From the NCBI GenBank assembly GCA_035519535.1, contig DATIWF010000015.1, forward strand, positions 1 through 64,000: a stretch of DNA of 64,000 nt, given 5' to 3'. This document shows positions 1-8,692 of this stretch, piece after piece; position 1 is the stretch's first letter, and every line of letters starts with the position of its first letter. The stretch comes from DATEGZ01 sp035519535 (GTDB taxonomy: Bacteria; Acidobacteriota; Vicinamibacteria; Vicinamibacterales; SCN-69-37). The notes beneath the pieces were generated by a model. It was not told where the DNA came from and made no database searches. It saw only the letters and a program-made list of their open reading frames with translations. The translations under genes and the position numbers were made by a program.

Positions 1-2682
1 GTAGCACGCGAGCGCGGCGACGACGAGCAGCACCGCTGCGACGGCGGCGAAGCTGATCGGATCGGCCGGCGTGACGCCGAACAGGAATCCGGAAATCACC
101 CGTCCGAGCGCGAGTGCCGCGGCGAAGCCGAGCAGCAGCCCGACCATCGTCACGCCCAGTCCCTGCCGCAGAATCAGCCGCGCGACGTCGCCGGGCCGGG
201 CGCCGAGCGCGGTCCGTACGCCGATCTCACGGCGCCGCCGGGCCACGCTCTGCGAGAGCACGCCGAAGAGCCCGACGCCTGCGATCAGCAGCGCGAAGCC
301 GCCGAAGCTCTCGAGCAGCACGGCGTACAGCCTCGGGCGCGCCAGACTCAATCGCAGCCGGTCGTCCATCGTCATCACCGAATCGAGCGCGACCGACGGC
401 GCCAGCTCCCGGATGAGGCGCTGCAGCGTCGCGATGTAGCTCGCGGGATCCCCGGTCGTGCGGAGGACCAGACTGGGCGCGCTCGTGGCGAGGCCGCCGC
501 GGAGTTGGCACAGGCACTCGTACATTTCGGGCGCGGGGGCGTCGGTGGCGGACTGCTCGCGGATGTCGTCCACGACGCCCGCGACGAGCCAGTGCTCCTG
601 CCCCTCGTGCAGGTTGATCGCCAGGTCGCGACCGGTCCCCGGCGCCGGCAGATACGCGCGCGCGAACGCGCGATTGACGACGAGGACCGGCTGGGAGTCG
701 GGCGTGTCGTTGGCGGCAAAGCCGCGGCCTTCGAGCACGCGCACGCCGGCCGCCGCAAAATAGTCCGCGCTCACGACGCGCGAGGAGGTGTGGACCTGCA
801 CGGACGGCTCTCCCGGGCGCGGCGACGGCAGCGGGAAGCTGCGAAGGCCCTGGCCGGAGGTGAGCGGCAAGCCGGTGGTGATCGCGGCGTGCCTGACGCC
901 CGGCAGCCCGGCCGCGCGCTCGACGACCCTCTGCACGAGCGCGGCGCGCGTCTGCGGCGTGAACGCGACGTCGCCCATCGGCAGCCGCGCGGTCAGCAGG
1001 TGCTCGGGCTCGTAGCCGCGATCGACGTGCAGCATCGCCGACACGCTGCGCGAGAGCAGGACCGCGCCGACGAGCAGCACGGCCGCGACCGCGACCTGCG
1101 CGGCCATGACGATCGCGCGCGTGCGGGCGACGCGCGTGCGAAGTCCGCCGCCCACCGGGGCGGTGCCATCCTCCGCGAGGGCCGCGGTCACGCTGACGCG
1201 CCGCGCGAGCAGGAACGGGAGCCAGCCGAACGCGACGCCGGCGGCGACCGTGAGGCCGAGGGTCATCGCCACCACCGGCCAGTCGATCGCAATCGTGTCG
1301 GCCCGCGGGAAGTCCGCCGGCAGCAGCGCCGGCAGCAGCCGATGGAGCCAGATCGCGAGCGCGAGGCCGCACGTCCCGCCGATCACGCCGACCATGAGGT
1401 TCTCGATGAAGAGCTGGCGGCCGATCCGTGCGCCGCTCGCCCCGAGCGTCGTCCGAATCGCGATCTCGCGGATGCGCGCCGACGTCCGGGCGAGCTGCAG
1501 GCTCGCGACGTTGGCCACCGCTGTCACGAACAGGAGCCCGATCGCGGCGAGCAGCAGCAGCAACGCCGGCCGGACGTCGCTGGTGATGGCGTCGGCCAAC
1601 GAGACGACGATGACCGTGGCCGGACCGCTCGAGCCGTACATCGCGACGCCGACCGCACCCAGGTCGGGCGCCGTGCGGCTGCGCGCCGTCCCTTCCACCG
1701 AGGCCTGCGCCGTGGTCACGCCCGGACGCAGGCGCGCGATCGCCTGGAAGATCGACAGGCGGCGGCTCACGCGCTGCGGGTCTTCATCAGGAGCCACAAC
1801 GGGCGGCACGCTGGTCGGCGTCCAGAGCACCGTCTGGGCGTCGGGGAACGCGAAGGTCGCCGGCATCACGCCGACGATTTGCGCTGGGCTGCCGTTGAGC
1901 AGCACCGTGCGGCCGACGACGTCGGCGCGGCCGCCGAACTGACGCTGCCAGAGACCAAAGGACAGCACGGCGACGTCGCCGGTGGCGCCGCGCTCGTCCT
2001 CCGCCGTGAAGAGCCGGCCGACGGCCGGCGCCGCCTCGAGGACGTCGAACAGGCTCGCGGTCACACGGCCGATGCGCGCGCGCTCCGGCGCGCCGTCCGG
2101 CGGGCGGATCGTCAGCTCGCTCGTCGTCCACGCGCCCAGGGCATCGATCGTCTCGGCGTGTTCGCGCCAGGCCAGGTACGAGGCGTTCGTCAGCCGGCCG
2201 GGCCACGGCTGCGTCGCGCCTTCGCGGGTCTCGCTCACTTGAACCAGCCGCGAGGCGTCGGGCCACGGCAGCGGCTGCAGGAGCACGTGGTACACGACGC
2301 TCGCAAGCGTCGCGGCCGCGCCGATCCCCAGCGCGATCGTGAGGATGGCCATGCCGACCGGACCGCGCTGGCGGCGCAGCATCCGCGCGCCGAAGCGGAG
2401 ATCGAGCGCGAGTCCGGACAGGCCGCTCGACGCCGTGGTCGGCGGCGCTGGTGCGGGCTCGCGCTTCGGCCGGCGGCGCCGGACCCTGTCGTCCGCCACC
2501 CAGCGATCGATCAACGCGGCGACGTGACGCTCGGCGTCGGCCGGCGGCATGCCATCGGCGCGGGCGGTGGCGAACGCCGCGGCCGCATGCTGCGCCAGCT
2601 CCTCGATGACGTCGGCGTCGGGCGACGCACCCGTGCTCGCGAACTCGCGGCGGAGACGGGCGGACCAGTTGGTGTCGGTCAT
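1..2682 (-). CDS. ADOP-family (FtsX/MacB-type) permease, 3' end cut by window
   Basis: Reading the minus strand from ATG at 2682 gives an open frame of 894 codons that runs off the window edge, so the C-terminus is missing. After a short soluble N-terminal part come a first membrane helix (GMAILTIALGIGAAATLASVV), a periplasmic MacB-like domain, and FtsX segments with the typical signatures ANVASLQLARTSARIREIAI and RREIGVRTALGARPGDVARL. This is the duplicated-permease architecture known from Acidobacteria (ADOP), which has two FtsX halves and no ATPase domain. It probably works in export or lipoprotein/envelope remodelling, but the substrate is unknown. It starts 11 nt after the padR stop, so the two genes form an operon. 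Confidence 0.88.
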   Translation of the reverse strand, partial: MTDTNWSARLRREFASTGASPDADVIEELAQHAAAAFATARADGMPPADAERHVAALIDRWVADDRVRRRRPKREPAPAPPTTASSGLSGLALDLRFGARMLRRQRGPVGMAILTIALGIGAAATLASVVYHVLLQPLPWPDASRLVQVSETREGATQPWPGRLTNASYLAWREHAETIDALGAWTTSELTIRPPDGAPERARIGRVTASLFDVLEAAPAVGRLFTAEDERGATGDVAVLSFGLWQRQFGGRADVVGRTVLLNGSPAQIVGVMPATFAFPDAQTVLWTPTSVPPVVAPDEDPQRVSRRLSIFQAIARLRPGVTTAQASVEGTARSRTAPDLGAVGVAMYGSSGPATVIVVSLADAITSDVRPALLLLLAAIGLLFVTAVANVASLQLARTSARIREIAIRTTLGASGARIGRQLFIENLMVGVIGGTCGLALAIWLHRLLPALLPADFPRADTIAIDWPVVAMTLGLTVAAGVAFGWLPFLLARRVSVTAALAEDGTAPVGGGLRTRVARTRAIVMAAQVAVAAVLLVGAVLLSRSVSAMLHVDRGYEPEHLLTARLPMGDVAFTPQTRAALVQRVVERAAGLPGVRHAAITTGLPLTSGQGLRSFPLPSPRPGEPSVQVHTSSRVVSADYFAAAGVRVLEGRGFAANDTPDSQPVLVVNRAFARAYLPAPGTGRDLAINLHEGQEHWLVAGVVDDIREQSATDAPAPEMYECLCQLRGGLATSAPSLVLRTTGDPASYIATLQRLIRELAPSVALDSVMTMDDRLRLSLARPRLYAVLLESFGGFALLIAGVGLFGVLSQSVARRRREIGVRTALGARPGDVARLILRQGLGVTMVGLLLGFAAALALGRVISGFLFGVTPADPISFAAVAAVLLVVAALACY

Positions 2683-2693
2683 GTCGCCTCCGG

Positions 2694-3035
2694 TCAGACG
2701 CGCGAGACGCCGGCGACGCGATTGAGCGCCTGGAACAGCTGCGCCCATCTGGATCGCTCGCTGGCGAGGTGGCGGCGGCCCGCCGGCGTCAGCCGATAGT
2801 AGCGGCGCCGGCGCTGTCCGGCCTTCTCGACCCAGCGCCCCTCGATGAGACCGAGGTCCTCGAGCTGGTAGAGCGTCGGATAGAGCGAGGCCGTGTGGTA
2901 GTCGAGCGCGCCCTCGGATCGCTTCGCGATGAGCCGGCTGATCTCGTACCCGTGGCGGGCGCGGTCCTCGACGAGGGCGAGGATCAGGAGCTGCGCGCTG
3001 CCCTTGCGCAGCTCTTTCGGCAGGTGAGATGCCAT
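2694..3035 (-). CDS. PadR-family transcriptional regulator
   Basis: A 113-residue winged-helix protein. The N-terminal KGSAQLLILALVEDRARHGYEI and the following YPTLYQLEDLGLIEGRWVE are the classic PadR DNA-binding helices and wing. The basic stretch RRRRYYRLTPAGRRHL completes the family pattern. The family represses adjacent genes and is relieved by ligands that are often unknown. It sits directly upstream of the ADOP permease on the same strand, the usual partner in this phylum, so it most likely controls that permease and itself. Confidence 0.93.
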   Translation of the reverse strand: MASHLPKELRKGSAQLLILALVEDRARHGYEISRLIAKRSEGALDYHTASLYPTLYQLEDLGLIEGRWVEKAGQRRRRYYRLTPAGRRHLASERSRWAQLFQALNRVAGVSRV

Positions 3036-3056
3036 ATGTGGGTTACCACTATACTA
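3036..3056 (-). promoter_or_regulatory. Putative promoter/operator of the padR-ADOP operon
   Basis: On the minus strand a TATAGT hexamer (3053 to 3048) lies 12 nt before the padR ATG. It is followed by GGTAACC, a small dyad. The closeness of the -10-like box to the start suggests a very short leader and possible autorepression. This is inference from sequence only; no clear -35 box was found. Confidence 0.35.
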
Positions 3057-3065
3057 CGATGCTGG

Positions 3066-3092
3066 GTGCGGGGTGCTCGGTGCGGCGTGCGG
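3066..3092. repeat. Short GTGCNNN heptanucleotide array
   Basis: Nearly four tandem units of the form GTGCNNN (GTGCGGG, GTGCTCG, GTGCGGC, GTGCGG) fill the gap between padR and the acyltransferase fusion. The same heptamer frame recurs at 43702, 43881 (reversed) and 60998. Confidence 0.6.
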
Positions 3093-3102
3093 TGGCCGCG
3101 CG

Positions 3103-6100
3103 TCAGGTGGCCGGGCTCAGCGCGGCGACCCGCTCGACCGCCAGGTCGCGCAGGCGCCGCAGGTCGACCTTGCCGGTGCCAAGCGTCGGGATCGCGTCAA
3201 TCGGCAGCAGGCAGTCGCGCCTGGGCAGCCAGAGCCTGGGCAGCTCCGTCTGACAGAGCCGATCCCAGAGCACGTCCGGCTGCACGTCGGCGCGCGTGTA
3301 GAACGCGACCAGCCGCTCGCCGCGTGCGGGGTCCGGCACCGCGGTGACGGCCGACAGCGAGTCGCCGAGGATGGCGTTGATGGCCTCCTCGACCTTGAGG
3401 TGCGGCACCATCTCGCCTCCGATCTTGCTGAAGCGTGACAGCCGGTCCGTGATGAACACAAAGCCGTCCTCGTCGATCATCGCGATGTCGCCGGTGACGT
3501 ACCAGCCATCCCTGATGACCTCCGCCGTGCGCTCCGGCTGGTGGAGGTAGCCGGCCATCAGGTTCGGCCCCTTCACGAGCAGCAGGCCTTCCTGGCCGGA
3601 CGGCGCGTCCTCGCCCGTCGTCTGGTCGACAATCCTCGCGGACACGCCGGGAATGGGATGGCCCACGGAGCCGGGTTTCATCCCGATCTGGGGCTCGCGA
3701 GGGTCGCGGACGTTCGGACGATTGACCGCGACGACGGGCGCCATCTCGGTGCAGCCGTAGCCCTCGAGCAGGTCGATGCCGAACTGCTCGCGAAACGCGG
3801 TCGCGAGCGGCTGGCGCAGCTTCTCGGCGCCGACGATCGCGTACTTGAGCGACGCGAACTGCTCCTTCGTGCACCGCCGCAAGTACGCGTTGCAGAACGT
3901 CGGCGTGCTGATCAGCATGCTGCCGCGGTACGTGCCGGCCAGCTCGCCGACGGTCTTGGCGTCCATCGGATTGGGATGGTAGGCCACGCCGCAGCCCTGC
4001 AGGAGCGGGAACCAGAGCGTGCCCGTCAGCCCGAACGAGTGAAAGAACGGCAGCACGCCGATGAAGCAGTCGTCGGCGGTCATCGGAAAGATCTGCGCGA
4101 GCGCGTCGACGTTGGCGAGCAGGTTGGCGTGCGTGAGCATCACGCCCTTCGGTTCGCCCGTGCTGCCGCTCGAGAAGACGATCGTCGCGAGCGTCGAGGC
4201 CCCGCCGCGCGCGCCGAGCCAGCGCGCCGGCACGAACATCGCCCGCACGAGCCCGGCCAGCTTGTCGCCGAGACCGATCGTCTCCCGGAGGTCCTCGAGG
4301 AACACCATCCCCGGGCGCGGCTCGATTGACGCCTTACGAATGAACTGCTTCGACGTGACGATCGTGCGAATCCCCGCCTGGCCGATGGCCGCGTCGAGCG
4401 CGTCGGCGCCGATCGTGAAGTTCAGGTTGACCGGCACGCGTCCGGCCATGAACGTCGCGATGTTGGCCAGCGCGCCGCCGACCGAGGCCGGCAGCAGCAG
4501 CCCGACGTGTTGGTCGCCGCGCGTCCGGCGGGCCAGCACGCGCCCGATCACGAGCGCCGCCATGAGCGCGCGGCCGTACGTCAGCGTCTGGCCCGTGCTG
4601 TCGGCCATCGCGAAACGCCAGAAGCGCCGGCGTGCGGTGCGCGCGAACGCCTGGTGCAGCGCGTCCGAGGGCGCCCGCCGGTGCGCCATGGCCTCGCTGC
4701 CGAGTTCCATGATCGCGAGGCGCGCCTCGGCGGCCGTGACCGTGGACGGGAGCGGGTCCCCGAACGCCACGGTGACAGGGTAGGGCAAGCGCTCCGGCCG
4801 CTTCCAGAAGAACTTCTCCCGCTTGAAGCTGAAGATGCTGCCCCAGACGCGATCGAGATAGACGGGGATCACGGGCACGTCGAGGCCCTGCACGATCCGC
4901 TCGAATCCGCGCTTGAACGGCAGCAGGTTGCCGGTCCGGCTGACGGCGCCCTCCGCGAAGATGCACACGACGTGGCCCGCGGCCAGCTCGGCGCGGGCCT
5001 GCTCGATGGCCGCCAGGATTTCGCGCTTGCCGCCCGCCGTCACCGGAATCGCGTGCATGCGGCGGAGCAGCGCGTGCACGAACGGCAGCCGGTAGTACGG
5101 GCCATAGACGATGAACCGCACGAAGCGCTGGATGCAGGCGCCGATGAGCGCGCCGTCGATCATCGACACATGGTTGGCGATGATCAGCGCGGGACCGCGC
5201 TGCGGGATATTCGGGCGCCCGACGATCTTGATGCGGTAGATCGTGTGCGTCAGCATCCAGAGCGTGAAGCGCACGAAGAAGTCGGGCAGCTTCGCCAGCA
5301 CGTAGAGGTTCGACAGGAGCGTGAACACACCGGCGATCACGAGGATCCGCGTCACCGGCATCGCCAGCGTGTCGCCGAGGAGCGTGAGCGTCGCCGACGC
5401 CAGGATGATGCCGATCGTGTTCAGCACGTTGTTGGCCGCGAGCACGCGGCCTTTCTCGCTCGCGTTCGGCTTCTGCTGCAGCAGCGCGTTCAACGGCACG
5501 ACGAACCAGCCGCCGAAGAAACCGAGCAGCACCAGCGCGATGGCCGCCTGCACGAACGACGGGGGCGACGCGGCCAGCCAGAGGCTGAACACCCCCATCC
5601 CGATCGAGCCGATCGGCACGAGCCCGAGCTCGACTTTGTCGCCCGACAACCGTCCGGCCGCAAGGCTGCCGGCGCCGATGCCGACCGCGAGCGCCGTCAG
5701 GAGCCACGAGATCTCCGCCTCGGCGACGTGCAGCGCCTGCTGCCCGAACAGCGCGAGCGCCATCTGCAGCAGCGCGCCCAGGAACCAGAAATAGGAAATC
5801 CCGACCGTCGTCATCCACAGTGTGCGATCGGGATACAGCCGCCGCACCGCGCGCCACGTCTCGCCGAACGGATTGAGCGAGATGCGCCCGTCCGGCCGCG
5901 CCGGCGGCACGTCGGGGATCCGCAGGCACGCGAGCGTGCCCGCGATCGCGACGATCGTCAGGCCGACGCCGATCCACGCCGCCTGGCCGCGCCAGAGCAC
6001 GACGAGCGGGCCGCCCACCGCCGTGCCGATCACGATCGCGAGGAACGTGCTCATCTCGAGCAGCCCGTTCGCGCGCGAGAGATCGTCGTTCGCGACGATC

Positions 6101-6498
6101 TCCGGGACGATGCCGTACTTGGCCGGGCTGAAGAAGGTGGCCTGCGTGCCCATCAGGAACAGCACGCCCAGCTCGAGCCCGAAGCGGCCGCTGGCCAGCG
6201 CGGGAATCGCCAGCGCCATCGCGGCGATTTCGAAGACCTTCATCGCGACGAGCACGCGCCGCTTGTTGAAGCGATCGGCCAGATCGCCGGCATAGCCGGA
6301 GAAGAGCAGGAACGGCGCGATGAACATCGCGCCGGCGAGCGCGACGTCGCGCGCAGCGTCGCGGCCCGGCGCGGTCGCCGCCAGCAGGATGACGACGATC
6401 TTGAAGACGTTGTCGTTGAACGCGCCCAGAAACTGCGTCCACAAGAACGGCCAGACGCCGCGTCTTCCGAGCGTGCTCCCGTAGGTGCCACCGGCCAT
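3103..6498 (-). CDS. Trifunctional lysophospholipid transporter / acyltransferase / acyl-ACP synthetase fusion (LplT-Aas-like)
   Basis: A protein of 1131 residues with three modules. Residues about 10-400 are an MFS/LplT-like flippase (WTQFLGAFNDNVFKIVVI). Residues about 420-620 are a PlsC-type acyltransferase with the HX4D motif NHVSMID near residue 441 and FAEGAVSRTGNL. The rest is an AMP-forming ligase with SSGSTGEPKGV near residue 778 and YGCTEMAP. By family knowledge it imports lysophospholipid, activates fatty acid on ACP and re-acylates at the inner membrane. E. coli splits this between LplT and Aas. The start at 6498 is chosen because AAGGAG lies 8 nt upstream; the frame stays open further upstream only as a shadow of the next gene. 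Confidence 0.92.
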   Translation of the reverse strand: MAGGTYGSTLGRRGVWPFLWTQFLGAFNDNVFKIVVILLAATAPGRDAARDVALAGAMFIAPFLLFSGYAGDLADRFNKRRVLVAMKVFEIAAMALAIPALASGRFGLELGVLFLMGTQATFFSPAKYGIVPEIVANDDLSRANGLLEMSTFLAIVIGTAVGGPLVVLWRGQAAWIGVGLTIVAIAGTLACLRIPDVPPARPDGRISLNPFGETWRAVRRLYPDRTLWMTTVGISYFWFLGALLQMALALFGQQALHVAEAEISWLLTALAVGIGAGSLAAGRLSGDKVELGLVPIGSIGMGVFSLWLAASPPSFVQAAIALVLLGFFGGWFVVPLNALLQQKPNASEKGRVLAANNVLNTIGIILASATLTLLGDTLAMPVTRILVIAGVFTLLSNLYVLAKLPDFFVRFTLWMLTHTIYRIKIVGRPNIPQRGPALIIANHVSMIDGALIGACIQRFVRFIVYGPYYRLPFVHALLRRMHAIPVTAGGKREILAAIEQARAELAAGHVVCIFAEGAVSRTGNLLPFKRGFERIVQGLDVPVIPVYLDRVWGSIFSFKREKFFWKRPERLPYPVTVAFGDPLPSTVTAAEARLAIMELGSEAMAHRRAPSDALHQAFARTARRRFWRFAMADSTGQTLTYGRALMAALVIGRVLARRTRGDQHVGLLLPASVGGALANIATFMAGRVPVNLNFTIGADALDAAIGQAGIRTIVTSKQFIRKASIEPRPGMVFLEDLRETIGLGDKLAGLVRAMFVPARWLGARGGASTLATIVFSSGSTGEPKGVMLTHANLLANVDALAQIFPMTADDCFIGVLPFFHSFGLTGTLWFPLLQGCGVAYHPNPMDAKTVGELAGTYRGSMLISTPTFCNAYLRRCTKEQFASLKYAIVGAEKLRQPLATAFREQFGIDLLEGYGCTEMAPVVAVNRPNVRDPREPQIGMKPGSVGHPIPGVSARIVDQTTGEDAPSGQEGLLLVKGPNLMAGYLHQPERTAEVIRDGWYVTGDIAMIDEDGFVFITDRLSRFSKIGGEMVPHLKVEEAINAILGDSLSAVTAVPDPARGERLVAFYTRADVQPDVLWDRLCQTELPRLWLPRRDCLLPIDAIPTLGTGKVDLRRLRDLAVERVAALSPAT

Positions 6499-6611
6499 GA
6501 GGTCAGCTCCTTCGACGTCCTGAAGATATGTCGGCGGCAGGCGCCAGGTCCTGACGCCTCCCTGAAGAAGCATGAGAAGCGATGAAACGGGGGAAAAAGC
6601 CGATTTTCGGC

Positions 6612-8543
6612 CTATTTCGCGCGATCCGCCAGCCGGTCGATCACGGTCGCGAACCCCGGCAGCCCGTGCAGGGGGCGGAAGAACGGCTCGATGGGGATGG
6701 TCCAGCCGAGATAGCTCGGCGGCGACGACCCCAGCAGCTGGTCGAGGCGCGCGAGGGTGTTCGAGTAGTTGCCCTCGGCCGCCGCGGCGCACGCCGCGGC
6801 ATACAGCGCGTCGTGGATGCGGCCGGTGCGCTCGAACCGTTCGACGCCGGCGCGGGCGCGCCGCCGCGCCTGGTCGGCGCCCGTGGCGTCGCCGTGTCCG
6901 GCGAGCGCGACGGCCTCGCCCAGCCACGCGCGCGGGTACTCCTCGACGTGGAGTCGCGCCGCCTGAAACGACGCGATGGCGGCCTGCGCGTGCTCGACGG
7001 CCAGCTCGGCATGCCCTCGCGCGACCAGCGCGACGGCGCCGTACTCGGGCCCGTACAACCGGTGGCGATCGACCTGCGCCAGCTCCTGATTGAACTCCGC
7101 GATCGCGTGCGAGTGCCGGCCGCGCGCCGACTCGAGCGCGCCGAGCAGCCAGTGGAAGCCGATCGACGGAAAGCGGTCGCCGGCGCCCGCCTGACGGTCC
7201 TGCTCGACGACGCCAAGGCGCACCAGGTCCTCGGCTTTGCTCAGGTGGCCGCGCGCCACGTGCACCATGGCCATCTCGAAGGTCGCGTACGCGAACTGCG
7301 GATAGATCGCGCGCGCGCGCTCGAACGCACGCAGCCGCGCGTCGCCCCACAGCGCGTGGCCCAGCCGGTACTGATTCCGCCAGCTCTCCGGATCGATCGC
7401 CACCGCCGTCTGGGCCGCCGTCCGCGCCTCGTCGAACTGGCCGGCGCTGATCAGCAGGAACGAGAGCGTCGCGTGCGCCTCGGCCAGCCGCCCGTCGAGT
7501 TGCACCGCATGCCGCGCGTGATCGATGCCGGAGGCGAGCGCCTGGCGGTTGGGCTCGGGGGCGAACCGGGTCATCTCGTAGGCGACGACCTCCGCGCTCG
7601 CAAGGCCTGCGTAGGCGATCGCGTACCGCGGGTCGAGCGCAATCGCACGCTCGAAGCTCGCGATCGCCTGGCCGATCACGTCCGTGTCGAGGCTCTCGAC
7701 CCTCAGCCAGCCCTCGGTGTACGCGCGATACGCCTCGAGATTGGACGTCTCGCGCACGCCCACCCGCGTCAAGCTCGACGCCGCAGGCACGCCGAGCTCG
7801 CGCGCGAAGGCGTTGACGATCCCGTCCTGCAGCGTGAAGACGTCCTCGATCGGACCGTCCACCTTGGCGTCGGCGATCGCCTCGCCCTTCGCGGGATCCA
7901 CGACCCGCGCCGTGATGCGAAGGAGCGTCCCGGTCCGCTGGTAGCTGCCGGCGACCACGAGCGCGGCCCCGAGTGCGGCCGCCATCTCGTGCAGCGAGCC
8001 GTCGGTGCGCCGCGCGGCCTGCACGACCCGCCAGCGATCGATGACGCGAAAGTGATCGAGCTGGCCGAGATCGCTCGTGACGGTCTCCGCGATGCCCGCG
8101 CCCAGCCACGCGATGTCCGGATCCTCGGTGACGTTGGCGAAGTCGAGCACGGCGATGGTTGGCGGCCCCCCGGCGGCGGCCGGCGCCGGGCGCTCCAGAC
8201 GCGCGGGCACCGGAGCGCGGGGCGGCGTCGCGTCCGCGGACTCGACCGGCGCCACGAACCGGTAGCCGCGGCGGGCGATCGTCCGGATGTACGTCGGCGT
8301 GGCGGGTGAGTCCCCCAGCGCGTCCCGCAGATCCGACACCGCCTGCGCGAGCGCGTTGTCCGTGACGTTGGCGCCCGGCCACACGCCGTCGAGCAGCTCT
8401 TCCTTGGTGACCAGCGCCGCCGGATGGTCGAGCAGGTAGAACAGCAGGTCGAGGAGCTTCGGCGTCAGCTCGACCGGCGTCTGCCCCCGCGAGACACGAT
8501 ACGCGGTCCGATCGGCCACGAAGGGCCCGAACCGGTACGTCAT
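6612..8543 (-). CDS. CadC-like winged-helix regulator with TolB-like and TPR regions
   Basis: A 643-residue protein. Residues about 1-100 form an OmpR/CadC-type winged helix (LTPKLLDLLFYLLDHPAALV, IRTIARRGYRFVAPVE). Residues about 130-260 resemble the TolB-like domain seen in adenylate-cyclase/CadC hybrids (TIAVLDFANVTED, GAALVVAGSYQRTG). The rest is helical repeats of TPR type with ALDPRYAIAYAGLASAE and similar units. No transmembrane segment is evident, unlike true CadC, so it is probably cytoplasmic. Its targets are unknown; the acyltransferase fusion downstream on the same strand is a candidate. Confidence 0.85.
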   Translation of the reverse strand: MTYRFGPFVADRTAYRVSRGQTPVELTPKLLDLLFYLLDHPAALVTKEELLDGVWPGANVTDNALAQAVSDLRDALGDSPATPTYIRTIARRGYRFVAPVESADATPPRAPVPARLERPAPAAAGGPPTIAVLDFANVTEDPDIAWLGAGIAETVTSDLGQLDHFRVIDRWRVVQAARRTDGSLHEMAAALGAALVVAGSYQRTGTLLRITARVVDPAKGEAIADAKVDGPIEDVFTLQDGIVNAFARELGVPAASSLTRVGVRETSNLEAYRAYTEGWLRVESLDTDVIGQAIASFERAIALDPRYAIAYAGLASAEVVAYEMTRFAPEPNRQALASGIDHARHAVQLDGRLAEAHATLSFLLISAGQFDEARTAAQTAVAIDPESWRNQYRLGHALWGDARLRAFERARAIYPQFAYATFEMAMVHVARGHLSKAEDLVRLGVVEQDRQAGAGDRFPSIGFHWLLGALESARGRHSHAIAEFNQELAQVDRHRLYGPEYGAVALVARGHAELAVEHAQAAIASFQAARLHVEEYPRAWLGEAVALAGHGDATGADQARRRARAGVERFERTGRIHDALYAAACAAAAEGNYSNTLARLDQLLGSSPPSYLGWTIPIEPFFRPLHGLPGFATVIDRLADRAK

Positions 8544-8581
8544 GCGGGCATTCTAAGAGAACTCGCAAGGGCGGGCAGGAG

Positions 8582-8669
8582 GAAGTCGGGCAGTCGGGCA
8601 GTCAGGAAGTCGGGAAGTCAGAAAGTCAGAAAGTCGGGCAATCGGGAAGTCGGGAGGCCGGGACGTCGG
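8582..8669. repeat. Octanucleotide tandem array (about 11 x 8 nt)
   Basis: Eleven consecutive degenerate octamers around GAAGTCGG (variants GCAGTCGG, AAAGTCAG, GCAATCGG, GACGTCGG) keep exact 8-nt phase. They lie between the divergent CadC-like regulator and the PQQ dehydrogenase, so they occupy the shared promoter region. Confidence 0.8.
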
Positions 8670-8692
8670 AAAAGTGAGGCAAGATACGCGGC

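Noticed and set aside
505..2799. Long plus-strand frames over the ADOP gene (and similar ones over lon, clpX, tricorn and the respiratory genes)
   Set aside because: They give Arg/Ala/Gly-rich or His-rich translations with no domain, typical antisense shadows of GC-rich genes.
3103..8568. A single very long minus-strand frame joining the CadC-like region and the acyltransferase fusion
   Set aside because: The first 690 codons are the CadC-like gene read in the wrong frame; the true regulator occupies 6612-8543 in another frame and the fusion has its own ribosome site at 6498.
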